Shown in pieces: positions 1-6,553 of a DNA stretch of 7,442 bases. The notes below the pieces were generated by a model, which saw only the letters and a list, made by a program, of their open reading frames with translations, was not told where the DNA came from and did no database searches. How positions within the stretch are numbered: the stretch's first letter is position 1; every line of letters begins with the position of its first letter. Source of the stretch: Nocardia sp. (GTDB taxonomy: Bacteria > Actinomycetota > Actinomycetes > Mycobacteriales > Mycobacteriaceae); the NCBI GenBank assembly GCA_017354515.1, contig JAFMQT010000218.1, positions 1-7,442 on the forward strand, written 5' to 3'. The position numbers and the translations under genes were made by a program.

Positions 1-163
1 GGATCGCCGCTATGGGACAGCTGGGACCGTCGGGTCGCGCTCAGTAGTACGGGGGTTGCGACAGCGGAACACGGTATAAACGTCTCTGGTGGGAGATATA
101 TGTCTCCTTGACTCTTGCCCCAAGCCCGCTGCGCGCGGGTCGATAGGAAAGGTGTGTTCGCCG
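1..163 (+). promoter_or_regulatory. topA upstream region and leader, with candidate -10 and inverted repeats
   Basis: No gene is supported here; open frames on both strands look like chance. A TATAAA hexamer at 75-80 could be a -10 element. The TTGCGA at 56-61 is only 13 bp away, too close for a normal -35, so the promoter call is weak. Downstream are three short inverted repeats: GGAGA/TCTCC (92-96 and 103-107), CTTG/CAAG (114-117 and 121-124) and CCCGC/GCGGG (125-129 and 135-139). They end just before the ribosome binding site at 145-152. The leader RNA could therefore be structured. A role in topA control is inference. Confidence 0.35.
145..152 (+). promoter_or_regulatory. Ribosome binding site that decides the topA start
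   Basis: AGGAAAGG lies 11 nt before the GTG at 164. The in-frame GTG at 152 overlaps this motif and the in-frame GTG at 89 has no such motif, so 164 is preferred. Confidence 0.55.
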
Positions 164-3130
164 GTGGCAACACGAGACCGCGGTGCATCGCCGACCTCCG
201 ATGCGGCCTCCGCCGCATCCGGCCAGGGGCGGCCGGTGCGGCGTCTCGTCATCGTCGAGTCGCCGACCAAGGCCCGCAAGATCGCGCCCTATCTGGGCCA
301 CGGCTATACGGTCGAGGCCTCGGTGGGCCATATCCGGGATCTGCCCCGCGGTGCCGCCGATGTTCCCGCCAAATACAAGGGTCAGTCGTGGGCACGTCTG
401 GGCGTCGACGTCGATCACGATTTCGAGCCGATCTATGTCGTGAGCCCGGAGAAGAAATCGAAGGTCTCCGAACTCAAGACGTTGCTGCGTGATGCCGACG
501 AGCTCTATCTCGCCACCGACCCCGACCGCGAGGGCGAGGCCATCGCGTGGCATCTGCTGGAAACGCTGAAGCCGAAGATTCCGGTGCGGCGGATGGTGTT
601 CCACGAGATCACCGAACCCGCCATCCGCGCCGCGGCGGCCGACACCCGCGAATTGGACAACGATCTGGTCGACGCGCAAGAGACCAGGCGCATCGTGGAC
701 CGGCTCTACGGCTACGAGGTCAGTCCCGTGCTGTGGAAGAAGGTCATGCCACGGTTGTCGGCAGGCCGGGTGCAGTCGGTGGCCACCAGGATCATCGTGC
801 GGCGCGAACGGGAGCGGATCGCGTTCCGATCCGCCGAATACTGGGATATCGCGGCGAAATTCGACGCCGGCGGCGCCGAGTCCGATCAGGCCAATCCGCG
901 TATCTTCGGGGCGCGGCTGATCACCGTCGACGGAGCGCGAGTGGCGGGCGGCCGCGACTTCGGTCCCGATGGGCAGCTCAAGACCGCGAGCGGGGTCACC
1001 GTTCTCGACGAGGCGGCGGCGCGGGCGCTGGCCGCGGGCCTCGAGAAGACCGAGTTCGAGGTCACCTCGGTCGAATCCAAGCCCTACACCCGGCGGCCGT
1101 ACGCACCGTTCATGACCTCGACGCTGCAGCAGGAGGCCTCACGTAAACTGCGCTTCGGCTCCGAACGCACCATGCGGGTCGCGCAGCGGTTGTACGAGAA
1201 CGGCTACATCACGTATATGCGTACCGACTCCACCACGTTGTCGGGGGCGGCTATCGCGGCGGCGCGGGCGCAGGCCACGCAGTTGTATGGAGCGGAGTAC
1301 GTCCATCCCTCACCGCGGCAGTACAACCGCAAGGTGAAGAACGCCCAGGAGGCCCACGAGGCGATCCGCCCGGCCGGGGACACCTTCACCACGCCCGGTC
1401 AATTGCATGCCCGCCTGGATCAGGACGAATTCCGGCTCTACGAGTTGATCTGGCAGCGCACGGTCGCCTCGCAGATGGCCGACGCTCGCGGCACCACGAT
1501 GACGGTGCGGATCACCGGCAGCGCCTCCTCCGGGCAGGAGTGCGTGTTCTCGGCGTCGGGTCGCACGATCACCTTCGCGGGTTTCCTCAAGGCCTACGTG
1601 GAAAGTGTCGACGAGGATTCCGGCACCCAGTCCGACGATGCCGAATCGCGGCTGCCGTCGCTGACCGAGGGCCAAGGTGTCAATGCCACCGAACTCGTTC
1701 CGGACGGGCACACCACCAATCCGCCGCCGCGCTACAACGAGGCCTCGTTGATCAAGGCCCTCGAAGAGCTGGGGATCGGACGCCCGTCGACCTACGCTTC
1801 GATCATCAAGACGATTCTCGATCGGGGGTACGTCTACAAGCGGGGTAGCGCGCTGGTGCCGTCGTGGGTGGCGTTCGCCGTGGTCGGCCTGCTCGAAAAG
1901 CATTTCGGCCGGCTGGTGGACTTCGATTTCACCGCGGCGATGGAGGACGATCTCGACGCCATCGCCGGCGGCCGGGAACAGCGCGGGAACTGGCTGTCGA
2001 GCTTCTATTTCGGCGGCGACCACGGCGCCGAGGGGTCGGTGGCGCGATCGGGCGGCCTGAAGGCGATGGTCGGTGAGCGCCTGGACACCATCGATGCCCG
2101 CGAGGTCAATTCGATCAAGATGTTCGCCGACGATCAGGATCGCGACATCGTGGTCCGGGTCGGGCGCTTCGGCCCATACCTGGAGCGGATGGTCCAGAAC
2201 CCGGACGATCCCGACGGCGATCCGGTCTCCCAGCGCGCCAATCTGCCCGATGACCTTCCGCCCGACGAACTCAGTCCCGAGATCGCGGAAAAGCTGTTCG
2301 CCACCCCGCAGGAGGGGCGTTCGCTGGGCATCGATCCGGAATCGGGGCATGAGATCCTCGCCAAGGAGGGCCGGTTCGGTCCGTACGTCACCGAGGTGCT
2401 GCCCGAACCACCCGCTGATCCGGACGGCAACGGTAAGAAGTCCAAATCCGCGAAGGGCCCCAAACCGCGCACCGGTTCGCTGCTGAAGTCGATGGATCTG
2501 TCCACCATCACGCTCGACGACGCGCTGAAACTGCTGTCGCTGCCCCGGGTGGTCGGAACCGATCCCGAATCCGGCACCGAGATCACCGCGCAGAACGGGC
2601 GATACGGACCGTATTTGAAGAAGGGCACCGATTCGCGCTCGCTGGCCACCGAGGAGCAGATTTTCACCGTCACCCTGGAGGAGGCGCTCAAGCTCTATGC
2701 CGAACCCAAGCGCCGGGGACGGCAGGCGGCCGGCGCCGCCCCGCTGCGGGAGCTGGGGAACGATTCGGCCAGCGGTAAGCCGATGGTGATCAAGGACGGC
2801 CGTTTCGGGCCGTACGTCACCGACGGTGAGACCAACGCCAGCCTGCGCAAGGGCGATGAGGTCGAGGCGATGACCGATGATCGCGCCTCGGAACTGCTCG
2901 CCGATCGACGAGCCAGGGGCCCGGTGAAGAAGGCGGCCAAGAAGACCACCAAGAAGGCAGCGGCCAAGAAGGCTCCCGCCAAGAAGGCCGCAGCCACGAA
3001 GACCGCAGCCAAGAAGACCACGGCCAAGAAAGCCGCCGCCAAGAAGACCACCGCGAAGAAGACGGTGGCCAAGAAGACGTCAGCCGCGAAGGCCCCGGCG
3101 AAGAAGTCGGTTCCGGCCTCGGCCGAGTAG
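164..3130 (+). CDS. topA: DNA topoisomerase I (type IA, omega protein)
   Basis: Relaxes negatively supercoiled DNA by cutting one strand through a 5'-phosphotyrosyl link and passing the other strand, using Mg2+. The 988-residue product is somewhat longer than mycobacterial TopA (about 930-940). The Toprim domain opens with VIVESPTKARK (Glu32) and carries the acidic triad in ATDPDREGEA (Asp119, Asp121, Glu123). The catalytic Tyr351 and Arg353 are in YITYMRTDS. The C-terminal part has four GRFGPY-type repeats (residues 667-672, 736-741, 812-817, 879-884) and no zinc-finger cysteines, the actinobacterial arrangement. It ends in about 67 residues rich in KKAA/KKTT units (922-988), a basic tail known in mycobacterial enzymes to help DNA contact. 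The GTG at 164 is chosen for its upstream AGGAAAGG; an in-frame GTG at 89 would add 25 unconserved-looking residues. The delta-prime gene follows after 42 bp with no terminator seen. Confidence 0.97.
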   Translation: MATRDRGASPTSDAASAASGQGRPVRRLVIVESPTKARKIAPYLGHGYTVEASVGHIRDLPRGAADVPAKYKGQSWARLGVDVDHDFEPIYVVSPEKKSKVSELKTLLRDADELYLATDPDREGEAIAWHLLETLKPKIPVRRMVFHEITEPAIRAAAADTRELDNDLVDAQETRRIVDRLYGYEVSPVLWKKVMPRLSAGRVQSVATRIIVRRERERIAFRSAEYWDIAAKFDAGGAESDQANPRIFGARLITVDGARVAGGRDFGPDGQLKTASGVTVLDEAAARALAAGLEKTEFEVTSVESKPYTRRPYAPFMTSTLQQEASRKLRFGSERTMRVAQRLYENGYITYMRTDSTTLSGAAIAAARAQATQLYGAEYVHPSPRQYNRKVKNAQEAHEAIRPAGDTFTTPGQLHARLDQDEFRLYELIWQRTVASQMADARGTTMTVRITGSASSGQECVFSASGRTITFAGFLKAYVESVDEDSGTQSDDAESRLPSLTEGQGVNATELVPDGHTTNPPPRYNEASLIKALEELGIGRPSTYASIIKTILDRGYVYKRGSALVPSWVAFAVVGLLEKHFGRLVDFDFTAAMEDDLDAIAGGREQRGNWLSSFYFGGDHGAEGSVARSGGLKAMVGERLDTIDAREVNSIKMFADDQDRDIVVRVGRFGPYLERMVQNPDDPDGDPVSQRANLPDDLPPDELSPEIAEKLFATPQEGRSLGIDPESGHEILAKEGRFGPYVTEVLPEPPADPDGNGKKSKSAKGPKPRTGSLLKSMDLSTITLDDALKLLSLPRVVGTDPESGTEITAQNGRYGPYLKKGTDSRSLATEEQIFTVTLEEALKLYAEPKRRGRQAAGAAPLRELGNDSASGKPMVIKDGRFGPYVTDGETNASLRKGDEVEAMTDDRASELLADRRARGPVKKAAKKTTKKAAAKKAPAKKAAATKTAAKKTTAKKAAAKKTTAKKTVAKKTSAAKAPAKKSVPASAE
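2924..3112 (+). repeat. Lys/Ala/Thr codon repeats encoding the TopA basic tail
   Basis: This part of topA is a run of degenerate short repeats (AAGAAG alternating with GCC, ACC and GCG codons) encoding AAKK, TTKK and TAKK units. Low-complexity tracts like this commonly vary in length between strains through slippage or unequal recombination. It belongs to the coding sequence and is not a separate element. Confidence 0.75.
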
Positions 3131-3160
3131 CCGCCGGCCCCACCACGGACAGCGCGGATT

Positions 3161-3167
3161 AGGGTGG
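3161..3167 (+). promoter_or_regulatory. Ribosome binding site that decides the delta-prime start
   Basis: AGGGTGG lies 5 nt before the GTG at 3173. The earlier in-frame GTG at 3164 sits inside this motif and has no purine-rich sequence of its own upstream. Confidence 0.5.
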
Positions 3168-3172
3168 TTCGG

Positions 3173-4369
3173 GTGGCAGGTGTCTTCGATCGGCTGGTGG
3201 GGCAGGATTCGGTCGAATCCGAGCTGACCGCGGCCGCCGTCGCGGCGCGGGACGGTGTGGTGTCCTCGGCGATGACCCATTCCTGGCTGTTCACCGGACC
3301 GCCCGGGTCGGGCAGATCCGTTGCGGCACTGTGCTTTGCGGCCGCGTTGCAATGTACCTCCGAGGGCACGCCCGGCTGCGGGCATTGTCAGGCGTGCACC
3401 ACCACCATGGCCGGCACCCACGGTGATGTCCGGCGGGTGATCCCCGAGGGCCTCAGCATCGGCGTCAAGGAGATGCGTGAGATAGTGCAGGTCGCCTCGC
3501 GGCGCCCGAGTACCGGCCGATGGCAGGTCGTGGTGGTCGAGGACGCCGACAGATTGACCGAGGGTGCGGGCAATGTGCTGTTGAAAGTGGTCGAGGAGCC
3601 GCCGGAGCGGACGGTATTCCTGCTGTGCGCGCCGACGGTGGATCCGGAGGACATCTCCGTCACCCTGCGCTCCCGATGCCGGCATATCGCGCTGGTGACG
3701 CCGTCATCGGCGGCCATCTCGCGAGTGCTGCGCGAACGGGACGGCCTCGAGGCCGAGCGCGCGCAGTGGGCCGCATCGGTCAGTGGTGGACATATCGGAC
3801 GGGCGCGTCGGCTCGCCACCGATGATCAGGCTCGCGCCCGTCGAAACGAGGCGCTGTCGCTGGTCGCCGCGGTATCCAAGCCGGCCGCCGCCTATGCCGC
3901 GGGAGACCGGCTGGTGAAATCGGCGGAGGAGGACGCCAAACAGGTCAGCGCCGAACGCGACGAGCGCGAGCGCGCGGAACTGGCCACGGCGCTGGGCGCC
4001 GGTGGGACAGGCAAGGGGTCGGCCGCGGCCACCCGAGGTTCGGCGGGAGTTCTGAAGGAATTGGAGCGCCGGCAGAAGTCTCGCGCCACCCGCACCAGCC
4101 GAGACGCACTGGACCGCGCGCTGATCGACGTGGCCGGACTGTACCGGGACGCCCTGACCGTGCGGCTCGGTACCGCGGACACGGTCACCATCACCCACCC
4201 GGATCTATCCGACCGCATCCGCGAACTCGCCGACGAGGTCCGCCCCGAGGGTCTGCTGCTGTCGATCGAGGCGGTCCTGTCCTGCCGGGAGGCACTGGAC
4301 CTCAACGTCAAGCCACGCTTCGCGGTGGCGGCCATGGTCGCGGATTTGATCGCCGCCCGATCAGCGTGA
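3173..4369 (+). CDS. holB: DNA polymerase III subunit delta-prime (clamp loader)
   Basis: Stator subunit of the replicative clamp loader, which opens and loads the beta clamp at primed sites; cytoplasmic. The 398-residue product begins MAGVFDRLVGQDSV, typical of actinobacterial delta-prime. It shows an AAA+ core with a P-loop-like GPPGSGRS (residues 42-49), where Arg48 replaces the usual Lys. A zinc-type cluster follows (Cys61, Cys69, Cys72, Cys75). Next come a Walker B-like VVVEDADRLTEG segment (about 120-131), the LLKVVEEPP motif and a sensor-1 SRC motif (167-169). The changed P-loop Lys agrees with delta-prime not acting as an ATPase, whereas gamma/tau (DnaX) keeps GKT. The GTG at 3173 is preferred to that at 3164 because AGGGTGG fits it. 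Residues from about 230 to 305 are charged and Ala-rich and look like a flexible linker before the helical C-terminal domain. Probable co-transcription with topA is inferred from the 42-bp gap. Confidence 0.93.
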   Translation: MAGVFDRLVGQDSVESELTAAAVAARDGVVSSAMTHSWLFTGPPGSGRSVAALCFAAALQCTSEGTPGCGHCQACTTTMAGTHGDVRRVIPEGLSIGVKEMREIVQVASRRPSTGRWQVVVVEDADRLTEGAGNVLLKVVEEPPERTVFLLCAPTVDPEDISVTLRSRCRHIALVTPSSAAISRVLRERDGLEAERAQWAASVSGGHIGRARRLATDDQARARRNEALSLVAAVSKPAAAYAAGDRLVKSAEEDAKQVSAERDERERAELATALGAGGTGKGSAAATRGSAGVLKELERRQKSRATRTSRDALDRALIDVAGLYRDALTVRLGTADTVTITHPDLSDRIRELADEVRPEGLLLSIEAVLSCREALDLNVKPRFAVAAMVADLIAARSA

Positions 4370-4393
4370 AGCGTGACCGACGAGCACAACGAG

Positions 4394-5368
4394 TCACCAC
4401 ATCAGACGTGGCGATCGAAGTTCGGCCAGTGACATATCCCTTCGACGCCGGGCGAGGTTACGCAGCGTGCTCCCGTTGAGATAACCGACCTTCCTGGCCA
4501 CCGCGTCTACCGTCAACGCTGTCTCGCGGAACAGTTTCGCGGCCTGCTCCAATCGGATCTCGTCCACGAAATCCTTTGGGGACATGCCCAATTCGGCCAG
4601 GGTCGCGCGTTGCAGACTACGTTCGGTGGTGCCCAGTTCGTGTGCGACCTGGGAAATCCGGAACCGCTCGGCGAGGTGTTCGCGAACCCATCGTTCGAAG
4701 GCGGCGGTCATCGAGTCGCCGCGGGCTATCACCTCGGAAACCACGAAGTTGGCCTGAGACTTGCGGTTTCCCGCCGCCATATATCTGCCGACGAGATCGG
4801 CGATCGCGGGACTACTGCCGTGAATCAACGATATCGCCAAGTCCAGATGCGACAGTGCGGCTCCGGCGGTGATGATGTGCCGGCCCCGGCACACCGTCAG
4901 GTTCTCGTCCAACCTCACATTCGGATATCGGCGTCGGAAGCTGGGCCCCAGCCACCAACTGGTAGTCGCCGCCGAACCGTCCAGTATCCCGGACTCAGCC
5001 AGGAAGAACGTGCCCGAACAGGCGGCGGCGAGGTGAGCGCCGCGCTCATAGATTTCTCTGATCCGTTGCAGCACAGCACGGTTCTCGTCTCCGGACACCA
5101 ACCGGATCAGGGCCTCGGCGCGCAGCACGTTGACCGCCGGCACCATCATGACATCGAGGCGGCCCCCCAGATCGTCGAGCCGGACGGTGGGGATGGTATG
5201 CCCGTGGCCCGACAGCACGCTGCTGCCGAGGGATACGACCTGCACGTTCCACGGTTCGGGCGGCGCGGACAGCCCCTCCCGCAACCCATTTGCCGTGCTG
5301 AAGGCCTCCAGGAGAGCCGTGAACCCGAAGTCGGCCACGCCGTCCATCACGAAGATCGCCACGTCCAT
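4394..5368 (-). CDS. GlxA-family transcriptional regulator (DJ-1/PfpI domain plus AraC-type HTH)
   Basis: Predicted DNA-binding regulator of 324 residues. The N-terminal part (about 1-185) is a DJ-1/PfpI-like class I glutamine amidotransferase fold, starting MDVAIFVMDGVADFG. Cys117 lies in the nucleophile-elbow segment AAACSGTFFLAESGILDG. In this family the domain is thought to sense a ligand and not to act as an amidase. The C-terminal part (about 220-320) is an AraC-type domain with two helix-turn-helix units, RISQVAHELGTTERSLQRA (237-255) and DAVARKVGYLNGSTLRNLARR (about 288-308). It is divergent from the VOC-DUF4254-ROK-like genes and convergent with the delta-prime gene, 24 bp away. The ATG at 5368 starts exactly at the conserved N-terminus but has no good ribosome binding site; a TACTAT hexamer at 5381-5376 would place transcription start very near the codon, suggesting a very short leader. 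Control of the divergent genes is inference from layout. The ligand is unknown. Confidence 0.92.
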   Translation of the reverse strand: MDVAIFVMDGVADFGFTALLEAFSTANGLREGLSAPPEPWNVQVVSLGSSVLSGHGHTIPTVRLDDLGGRLDVMMVPAVNVLRAEALIRLVSGDENRAVLQRIREIYERGAHLAAACSGTFFLAESGILDGSAATTSWWLGPSFRRRYPNVRLDENLTVCRGRHIITAGAALSHLDLAISLIHGSSPAIADLVGRYMAAGNRKSQANFVVSEVIARGDSMTAAFERWVREHLAERFRISQVAHELGTTERSLQRATLAELGMSPKDFVDEIRLEQAAKLFRETALTVDAVARKVGYLNGSTLRNLARRRRDMSLAELRSPRLMW

Positions 5369-5388
5369 GTCCGAAATAGTACGAAGGA

Positions 5389-5402
5389 TGTCGTATCCGA
5401 CA
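5389..5402. promoter_or_regulatory. Candidate operator TGTCG-N4-CGACA
   Basis: A perfect inverted repeat, TGTCGTATCCGACA, ends 20 bp upstream of the GlxA-type regulator start. This position suits autoregulation and could also affect the divergent promoter. A close variant occurs upstream of tRNA-Thr (7131-7144). Binding by this regulator is inference. Confidence 0.4.
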
Positions 5403-5451
5403 CCATTTTCCGGGACTATCCGCGCATATAGTTCCAGTCACGAAGAGCTAT

Positions 5452-5467
5452 CGCCCCGCGCGGGGCG
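5452..5467. repeat. Perfect 16-bp GC palindrome
   Basis: CGCCCCGCGCGGGGCG equals its own reverse complement. It lies between the TATAGT -10 candidate and the VOC start, so it would fall in the leader RNA and could fold as a 6-bp stem with a GCGC loop. No T-tract follows, so it is not an intrinsic terminator. It could be an operator or a leader hairpin. Confidence 0.6.
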
Positions 5468-5529
5468 CTCGGCAAGCCTTCATCACACGGACCGTGAAGT
5501 CCGCCGTACCAACAGCTTTCGGAGTTCGC

Positions 5530-5961
5530 ATGCCTGTTCTCGCTACCACCGGCACCCATCACCTTCGGTTGACCGTGACCGATATCGATCGATCGCGAGC
5601 GTTCTACCGAGACGTGCTCGGGTTCGAGGTCGTCGCGCAATCACCGGGCCGCCCGGACGATCCCGAGGTCCGGTCGGACCCATTCCTGCTATACGGCGGC
5701 TGCGTGTTCCAGGCCGATGGGATGCTGCTGGGACTGCGCCCGGTCGCGCAGGCATCCGATCGTTTCGACTCCGAGCGGGTGGGTCTGGACCATCTGAGTT
5801 TCGCCGTCGAATCCAAGGACGAGCTGTATCGGGCCGCGGTTCGGCTCAGCGCCGCGGGAGTCGAGCACGGTGAGGTCATCGATATGGAACAGTTCGGCAT
5901 CTCGATCCTGTCCTTCGATGATCCGGACGGAATCCATCTGGAACTGACCGCACCGTCATGA
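5530..5961 (+). CDS. VOC-superfamily (glyoxalase/dioxygenase fold) protein
   Basis: Single-subunit vicinal-oxygen-chelate protein of 143 residues. It starts TGTHHLRLTVTDIDRSRAFYRDVLGFEVV, the classic first beta-alpha-beta unit, and has the second half at VGLDHLSFAVES. It ends DPDGIHLELTAP. Likely metal ligands are His11, His88 and Glu138, the usual pattern for a metal-dependent member. Family members include lactoylglutathione lyase, fosfomycin and bleomycin resistance proteins and ring-cleavage dioxygenases; nothing here picks one, so the substrate is unknown. The ATG at 5530 is chosen because GGAG at 5521-5524 lies 5 nt upstream and the conserved fold begins soon after; a GTG at 5494 would add 12 residues and cut into an inverted repeat. 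Its stop overlaps the next start as ATGA, implying translational coupling. A GlxA-type regulator is encoded divergently and is the obvious candidate controller. Confidence 0.9.
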   Translation: MPVLATTGTHHLRLTVTDIDRSRAFYRDVLGFEVVAQSPGRPDDPEVRSDPFLLYGGCVFQADGMLLGLRPVAQASDRFDSERVGLDHLSFAVESKDELYRAAVRLSAAGVEHGEVIDMEQFGISILSFDDPDGIHLELTAPS

Positions 5962-6500
5962 TAGGTCGATACGAATTCCATTGCACACGTGCGGTAGTGG
6001 GAGCCGACAGCACTGACCGCGACGGACATCCCTACAGCGGCGGCGCCGCGGTCGCGGCCCTCCCGAGTTCCAGCGAATTACTGTGCGCGGTGGGCGGCCA
6101 GTTGGTGCCCGGGACGCTGTGTCGGTTGGCGCGCGATCTGGCCGATGTGCACCGGCAACCGAACTTTCCACCGCGTCGAGCCGACCGGTTCGCTGTCCGC
6201 CGGGCCGGCTTGATCGCCGATATCGACGCCTGGGCTTCCGTGGCCCTTCCGCACCCGGCGATCGGAGCGCACCGGCACCAATGGACTCTCGGCGAGACAA
6301 TCGACCGCATCGCCGCAGTCGCCGCCGACGCGTTCCGGTTGCTGATGACCGACGACCCCGCCGGTGACCGTGTCCACGCGGAGTGGACCAGATTGGCCGA
6401 GTTGGAGGTCGGCTACGGCGATCTGGTGCGTGACCTGCGAGAAGGCCGCCGCTACCTGCCGCCCCAGTGTTCTGACGAGCGATCGACCGGCTGCGCGTGA
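5958..6500 (+). CDS. DUF4254-like protein of unknown function
   Basis: A 180-residue cytoplasmic protein with no signal peptide or membrane segment. From memory of the family, the middle and end resemble DUF4254 proteins, which I know mainly from Nocardia. Characteristic parts are LPSSSELLCAV (36-46), LARDLADVH (57-65), RRAGLIADIDAWASVALPHP (81-100), LGETIDRIAAVA (111-122) and the ending AEWTRLAELEVGYGDLVRDL, then EGRRYLP. The predicted fold is mostly helical. Function is unknown. The ATG at 5958 overlaps the VOC stop by 4 bp (ATGA) with no ribosome binding site of its own, so it is probably translated by coupling to the VOC gene. The first 35 residues and last 12 do not look conserved. A later start, such as the GTG at 5997, cannot be excluded. 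A partly degenerate ROK-like gene follows after 53 bp. Confidence 0.75.
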   Translation: MIGRYEFHCTRAVVGADSTDRDGHPYSGGAAVAALPSSSELLCAVGGQLVPGTLCRLARDLADVHRQPNFPPRRADRFAVRRAGLIADIDAWASVALPHPAIGAHRHQWTLGETIDRIAAVAADAFRLLMTDDPAGDRVHAEWTRLAELEVGYGDLVRDLREGRRYLPPQCSDERSTGCA

Positions 6501-6515
6501 GCGGCGGACAACCAC

Positions 6516-6537
6516 CGGGAATGTCCCGAAAAGTTTT
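6516..6537 (+). other. Short hairpin with A/T tail between the DUF4254 and ROK-like genes
   Basis: CGGGA (6516-6520) and TCCCG (6524-6528) form a 5-bp stem with loop ATG, followed by AAAAGTTTT (6529-6537). The A/T-rich stretch stands out in this GC-rich sequence. It resembles a weak terminator or an operator but is too small to be called either with confidence. Confidence 0.25.
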
Positions 6538-6553
6538 GTAATGGTGAAAGCAT

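Larger units (their letters stand above)
5369..5529. promoter_or_regulatory. Divergent promoter/operator region between the GlxA-type regulator and the VOC gene
   Basis: This 161-bp gap must hold both divergent promoters. For the rightward genes, TATAGT at 5427-5432 is a good -10 candidate, but only a weak TTTTCC (5406-5411) lies upstream, at 15-bp spacing. For the leftward regulator, TACTAT at 5381-5376 is a possible -10. Inverted repeats crowd the region: TGTCG-N4-CGACA (5389-5402), ACTAT-N8-ATAGT (5415-5432, overlapping the rightward -10 candidate), a perfect 16-bp palindrome (5452-5467) and CACGG-A-CCGTG (5486-5496), which overlaps the alternative hairpin CGGAC-N6-GTCCG (5488-5503). This density suggests regulator binding or leader structure. 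Confidence 0.6.

Noticed and set aside
108..113. TTGACT as a -35 box for topA
   Set aside because: The position about 17 bp downstream is GC-rich with no -10-like hexamer and would leave almost no leader.
41..679. A 212-codon minus-strand open frame across the topA start
   Set aside because: Shadow of the strongly conserved Toprim coding region, with no recognisable domain.
1310..2350. A 346-codon open frame on the minus strand opposite topA
   Set aside because: It lies wholly within topA, whose frame encodes clear catalytic motifs, and its protein has no recognisable family features. Long antisense frames are common in GC-rich coding DNA.
3704..4198. Minus-strand open frame opposite the delta-prime gene
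   Set aside because: Antisense shadow. The plus-strand protein has clear AAA+ clamp-loader motifs.
4373..4397. GTGAC-N15-GTCAC as a terminator between the convergent genes
   Set aside because: Only five pairs around a 15-nt loop with no T-tract; too weak to call.
4610..5431. A 273-codon plus-strand open frame opposite the GlxA-type regulator
   Set aside because: The minus-strand frame encodes well-formed DJ-1/PfpI and AraC domains; the opposite frame shows nothing recognisable and runs through the regulatory gap.
5578..5600. GATATC/GATCGATCG run in the VOC gene as a repeat element
   Set aside because: It is explained by Asp-Ile-Asp-Arg-Ser codons in the conserved start of the VOC fold.
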